A stretch of DNA of 64,000 nt from NCBI RefSeq assembly GCF_000801105.2, contig NC_079514.1:1922001-1986000 (forward strand). Direction: 5' to 3'. The stretch's first letter is position 1; each line of letters begins with the position of its first letter. The translations under genes and the position numbers were made by a program. This document shows positions 60,913 through 64,000 of this stretch, one piece after another. Source of the stretch: Raphanus sativus (lineage: Eukaryota > Streptophyta > Magnoliopsida > Brassicales > Brassicaceae). The notes beneath the pieces are model-generated. The model saw only the letters and a list, made by a program, of their open reading frames with translations. It did no database searches and was not told the origin of the DNA.

Positions 60913-61957
60913 TGTTTTCTTACTAAAGAGTATCAAGTAGGATTTGAGATTATGATTTTAGCCTATTATGCACGTATACAAGTATAGATGATGAGTTAGC
61001 AAGTTATAAAACTTTAATATCTTCCAAATTATTGATCAATCCAATTTGGCGATTGCAGAATCTCGTGTGTTGTGATACCATAAGGTTTGTACATGAAATG
61101 AATTTACTTAGTTTGACAGAAGTGTTTTGATACCATAATAAGGTTTGAAGTTCTATATATATCAAGTTGTAAGTGTTGTATAAAGTTTCTTAACCGATAA
61201 ATTGATTAAGAGTAAATCACACAAAAGATGTTTAGGAAGAGTAGTATTGGACTCTCTTGAGAATTATGTTACAAATATTCATGTATGCTTATATAGAAGC
61301 ACAAACAATCTAATTTCCTAAAGTAATAAATAAATAAATATATAGATGTTAATTTTGTATTTTTTTATCTTTCTAGATTTTTTTTAAAAAGTTCGTTTAG
61401 ATTTTCTAGTTCTTTATTATTTTTGTATTTTTCATAATCTTATGGTCAATCTTTGCCTATCTCCAAATCTTAACAAACAACTCTCAGCAAATTTTTTTTT
61501 TTTAAAACTAAGAAGTCAACATTCTTTTAATTTTTAAAATAGTATACTAAATTTATTCCTTATCAAATAAGTAAATATTTCCTTTCATTCTTTTTTATAT
61601 TATTCCTCTTTATTTTCTCATACTTATTTTCTATATTCGTTTAATGGTACGCGTTAGATTGTGTTCTTTGGTCTCGAAAAGACTATTCGTACTCCAAAGG
61701 TCTTTTGAGTCAACGGCTGAGTAAAGATAAAAGGAGTCTTGGATTTTATGATTCAAGAACAAGAAGCGCAGAAACCACAAAGGTAAAATCAAGAAACAAA
61801 AACTCTGAAAACTATTAATATTATTGATCAAAATATGATATACTCTGTTCTAGTCTTCTTAGACATATCAATCTAACTTTTGCGCTGTGTATCTTCCTCT
61901 TTGTTGTTAAGGTTTTGTTGCCACTGAGGGTCACAATCTTATTCGTTCTTTGATCAG
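60913..61957. other. AT-rich spacer before F-box gene
   Basis: No gene is seen. From about 61700 the sequence (aagaacaagaagcgcagaaa, then atcaaaatatgatatactct) is repeated in diverged form at 63760-63900, before the second F-box copy. Confidence 0.5.
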
Positions 61958-63194
61958 ATGGGATCTAGCCTCTACCCTGACTGGACAGAGCTGACTCGGG
62001 AATGTCTCATCGACATCTTCTCACGTCTGAGCATGGGGAAACGATGGGACGGACCGATGCTTGTCTCCAAGAAGTGGATGGACGTATGCCAAGACACGTC
62101 TCTCAACGCTGTCTTGGATCTCGAAGCTGAGTTTCTGTCCTCCACCGATACAACCTACTGGTGGAGTCCTGAGTTCGAGGAAAAAGTTGACTCAACCATC
62201 AGGTTTGCTGTGGATCAGAGCCAGGGCGAACTCAAGGAGCTCCGAGTCAGGCATTGCACGAACCAGTCTCTCTCCTACGTCGCCGAGAGGTACGTACCTC
62301 TCTCTGTTTGCTTGGTGGTTCCATGGAAGTTGTTGTGACAATCCGTTCTGCGGATCCAGGTTCACACCGACCCTAATCTCTCATAGTAGGAGAAAACGCT
62401 TCCATATCTAGCAGTAGGTTATTGGTTATTGGTGCGCTTGGCGTCTTTTGAACCAAAAATCTCACCATTGACCAGATCAAAGATCAATTGGTGACAGCTT
62501 TTCTTGTGGGAGAGTTGTTAAAAGGTGAGATATTTGATTCGAGGAATGCCAAACACACCAATAACCTACCGATAGATGTGAAAGCGTTTCCGGTGAAGGA
62601 TTATGATCGGTGCCCTGCAGGGTTATGAACATGGGTCTGCAGGACGGATTGTCACAGTTTTAGTTTGATTAAATCTTGATTTGCAGGTGTCCTAATCTTG
62701 AGGTACTTTGGGTTAAGTATAGCCCAAAGGTTAATATTGAGTCCATGAGGAAGATAGCACTAAACTGCCCCAAGCTTAAAGAGCTTGACATAAGCTGCTC
62801 TTATGAAATAACTTGTGAGTGCATGGAACTGGTTGGTACAAACTGCAAGAATCTTCAGGTCCTGAAACGGAACCTGATGCCGCCTTCCGAGGTGGCAAGG
62901 TTAAAGCGTTATGCCTATGTGCAGAAGCAGTATCTATCTTTTGAAACGTTAGGAAACGTTGATGCGTATACGATTGGGAGACACATGCGTCAGCTGAAGC
63001 ACTTGGAACTTCGAAACTCCACATTGACTGATAAAGCTTTTGCTCATCTTTGTAAACGGTGTTCGAATCTTGAGTACTTGGACTTGGTCGGGAGTAGCTA
63101 CTTGACTAGCGTTGGTGTTGCTAATGGTACCTCGAGCTTGAAGAATCTGAAGGAGATCAAGAAACCAGATTTTGCAGCCACTCTGTTCAACTAG
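61958..63194 (+). CDS. F-box/LRR protein (At4g30640-like)
   Basis: Two exons (61958-62289 and 62687-63194) give an intact 279-aa protein. The F-box is at residues 8-50 (DWTELTRECLIDIFSRLSMG, MLVSKKWMDVC). It is followed by degenerate LRRs (ELRVRHCTNQSLSYVAERCP, LEVLWVKYSPKVNIESMRKI, LKELDISCSYEITCECMELV, LKHLELRNSTLTDKAFAHL, LEYLDLVGSSYLTSVGVANG). Such proteins are substrate receptors in SCF ubiquitin ligases; the target is unknown. The single intron contains a foldback element (62334-62656) that leaves both splice sites intact. A second copy of the gene starts at 63979. Confidence 0.9.
62334..62656. mobile_element. Foldback/MITE-like element in F-box gene intron
   Basis: The outer ends TGTGACAATCCGTTCTGC and GGACGGATTGTCACA are inverted repeats. 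Inner arms pair as well: TAGCAGTAGGTTATTGGT with ACCAATAACCTACCGATA, and GAAAACGCTTCC with GAAAGCGTTTCC. The loop region contains CAATTGGTGACAGCTT and following bases that resemble the tRNA-like head of the 10.7-kb element. No coding capacity. Confidence 0.7.
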
Positions 63195-63978
63195 TTGAAC
63201 GCATGTAGTTTTGTGTTGGTGATACCTTTCTGTTTTCTATTATTATTGTTTTTTCATATATTCTCTTTTCTTAAAAATAATCATATCACTTAGTTATCAC
63301 ATAATCTCATGTATTGGATGTTCTTAGTAAATTCTCTCTTAATGTGCCATTACAAATGAAAACTCTGCATGTAATTGGTGCCTCTGCTTTGCCATCTGCT
63401 CATTTATTATCATCCTAGAATAAGTATTTGGTTTAATGTTGAGAACAAGAATTGGATTAATATCCCAATGTTTCTCAAGTTGATTGATCCACCATATTAT
63501 AAAATTGCTACAGAACTCTCTTCTTCCTATCTTCGGTTAAGGAAATAGTGTAGTTGTGTTGATATGTTTCATTCTTTTAATCTATCAGGACATATTTAGA
63601 CTTTAACTATAAGAAGAACTATACAAATTTGCTACAAGTACCTTTATTTTAGAATTTTCTATTGTTATTAGAGAGACAAAATTAAACAGTACAGTGGAAA
63701 ATAGTATAAACAAAAGACTATTCGTAAGTCAGCGAGAGAGGAAAGATGGAGATGTCTTGTATTTTATGGTTGACGAAGAACAAGAAGCACATAATCCTTT
63801 TCTGAATATAAACACAAAGGTAAATAATCAAGAAACCAATAATTCTGAAAACATAGTATATTAGTGATCAAAATATTATATACTCTGTTTTAGACATATC
63901 AATATAGCTTGCTCTGTTCTTAACTTCAGCTTTTCATGGGTCCTTTTCACTAAATTCATCTTCTTCTTTCTTGATCAG
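63195..63978. other. Spacer between tandem F-box genes
   Basis: This is AT-rich. The last 250 bases are a diverged copy of the upstream region of the first F-box gene, ending TTGATCAG directly before the ATG in both. Confidence 0.6.
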
Positions 63979-64000
63979 ATGGGATCTACTCTTCGCCCAG
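63979..64000 (+). CDS. Tandem F-box/LRR gene, first 22 bases only
   Basis: ATGGGATCTACTCTTCGCCC encodes MGSTLRP, against MGSSLYPDW in the neighbour. The shared TTGATCAG before the ATG and the repeated upstream region show a tandem copy that leaves the window. Confidence 0.7.

Overview
This is a nuclear plant window, almost certainly Brassicaceae and probably Brassica or a close relative. It has spliced genes with short AT-rich introns, AT-rich spacers and many plant transposons. The gene order matches, from memory, a block of Arabidopsis thaliana chromosome 4 around At4g30500 to At4g30640: TMEM208/DUF788, ATG18B, CIK3/SARK, gamma-glutamyl peptidase, CNGC9, a GDP-mannose pyrophosphorylase-like gene, plastid LPAT, ENODL, SRP receptor alpha, SCPL24/BRS1, an unnamed nuclear-type protein, and an F-box/LRR gene. 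The paralogous segment at At2g239xx-240xx has a similar order, but the mannose pyrophosphorylase-like gene points to the chromosome 4 version.

Layout. 0-7.4 kb: TMEM208-like (+), ATG18B (-) and the receptor kinase CIK3 (-). These three genes carry six single-base deletions relative to their own reading frames. 7.4-20.7 kb: a gene-poor, AT-rich region with a tRNA-headed hairpin element (10.7 kb), a LINE 3' relic (13.0 kb), a complete L1-type LINE with both ORFs intact and a 15-bp target duplication (13.99-19.74 kb), and a Stowaway-like MITE (19.9 kb). 20.7-25.7 kb: GGP2-like (+), a relic of a second GGP, and CNGC9 (-). 26-29.3 kb: Helitron sequence with one 5' end and two possible 3' ends. 29.9-31.2 kb: a mannose-1-phosphate guanylyltransferase-like gene (-), followed by a SINE. 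32.5-34.2 kb: the plastid LPAT gene (-). Its upstream region is tandemly duplicated, and the second copy is split by a 3.1-kb Helitron that contains telomere-like repeats. 38.8-43.8 kb: ENODL (-) and SRP receptor alpha (-). 47.4-58.5 kb: BRS1-like carboxypeptidase (+), whose first intron is stretched to 8.9 kb by a SINE, a hAT element and a 5.8-kb CACTA element that contains the only assembly gap (53536-53635). 59.7-64.0 kb: a 217-aa protein of unknown function, an F-box/LRR gene, and the first 22 bases of a tandem F-box copy.

The genes are housekeeping or signalling genes with no shared pathway: ER targeting, autophagy, receptor signalling, Ca2+ channels, GDP-mannose supply, plastid lipid synthesis and secretory proteases. 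What links them is conserved synteny. I see no bacterial-type system, CRISPR array or virus. The most informative signals are structural: the clustered frameshifts at the left end, the LPAT promoter duplication that supplies an empty site for the Helitron, the direct repeats around the GDP-mannose gene, and the transposon-loaded intron of the BRS1-like gene. Arabidopsis gene names and locus numbers come from memory of the families and were not searched.
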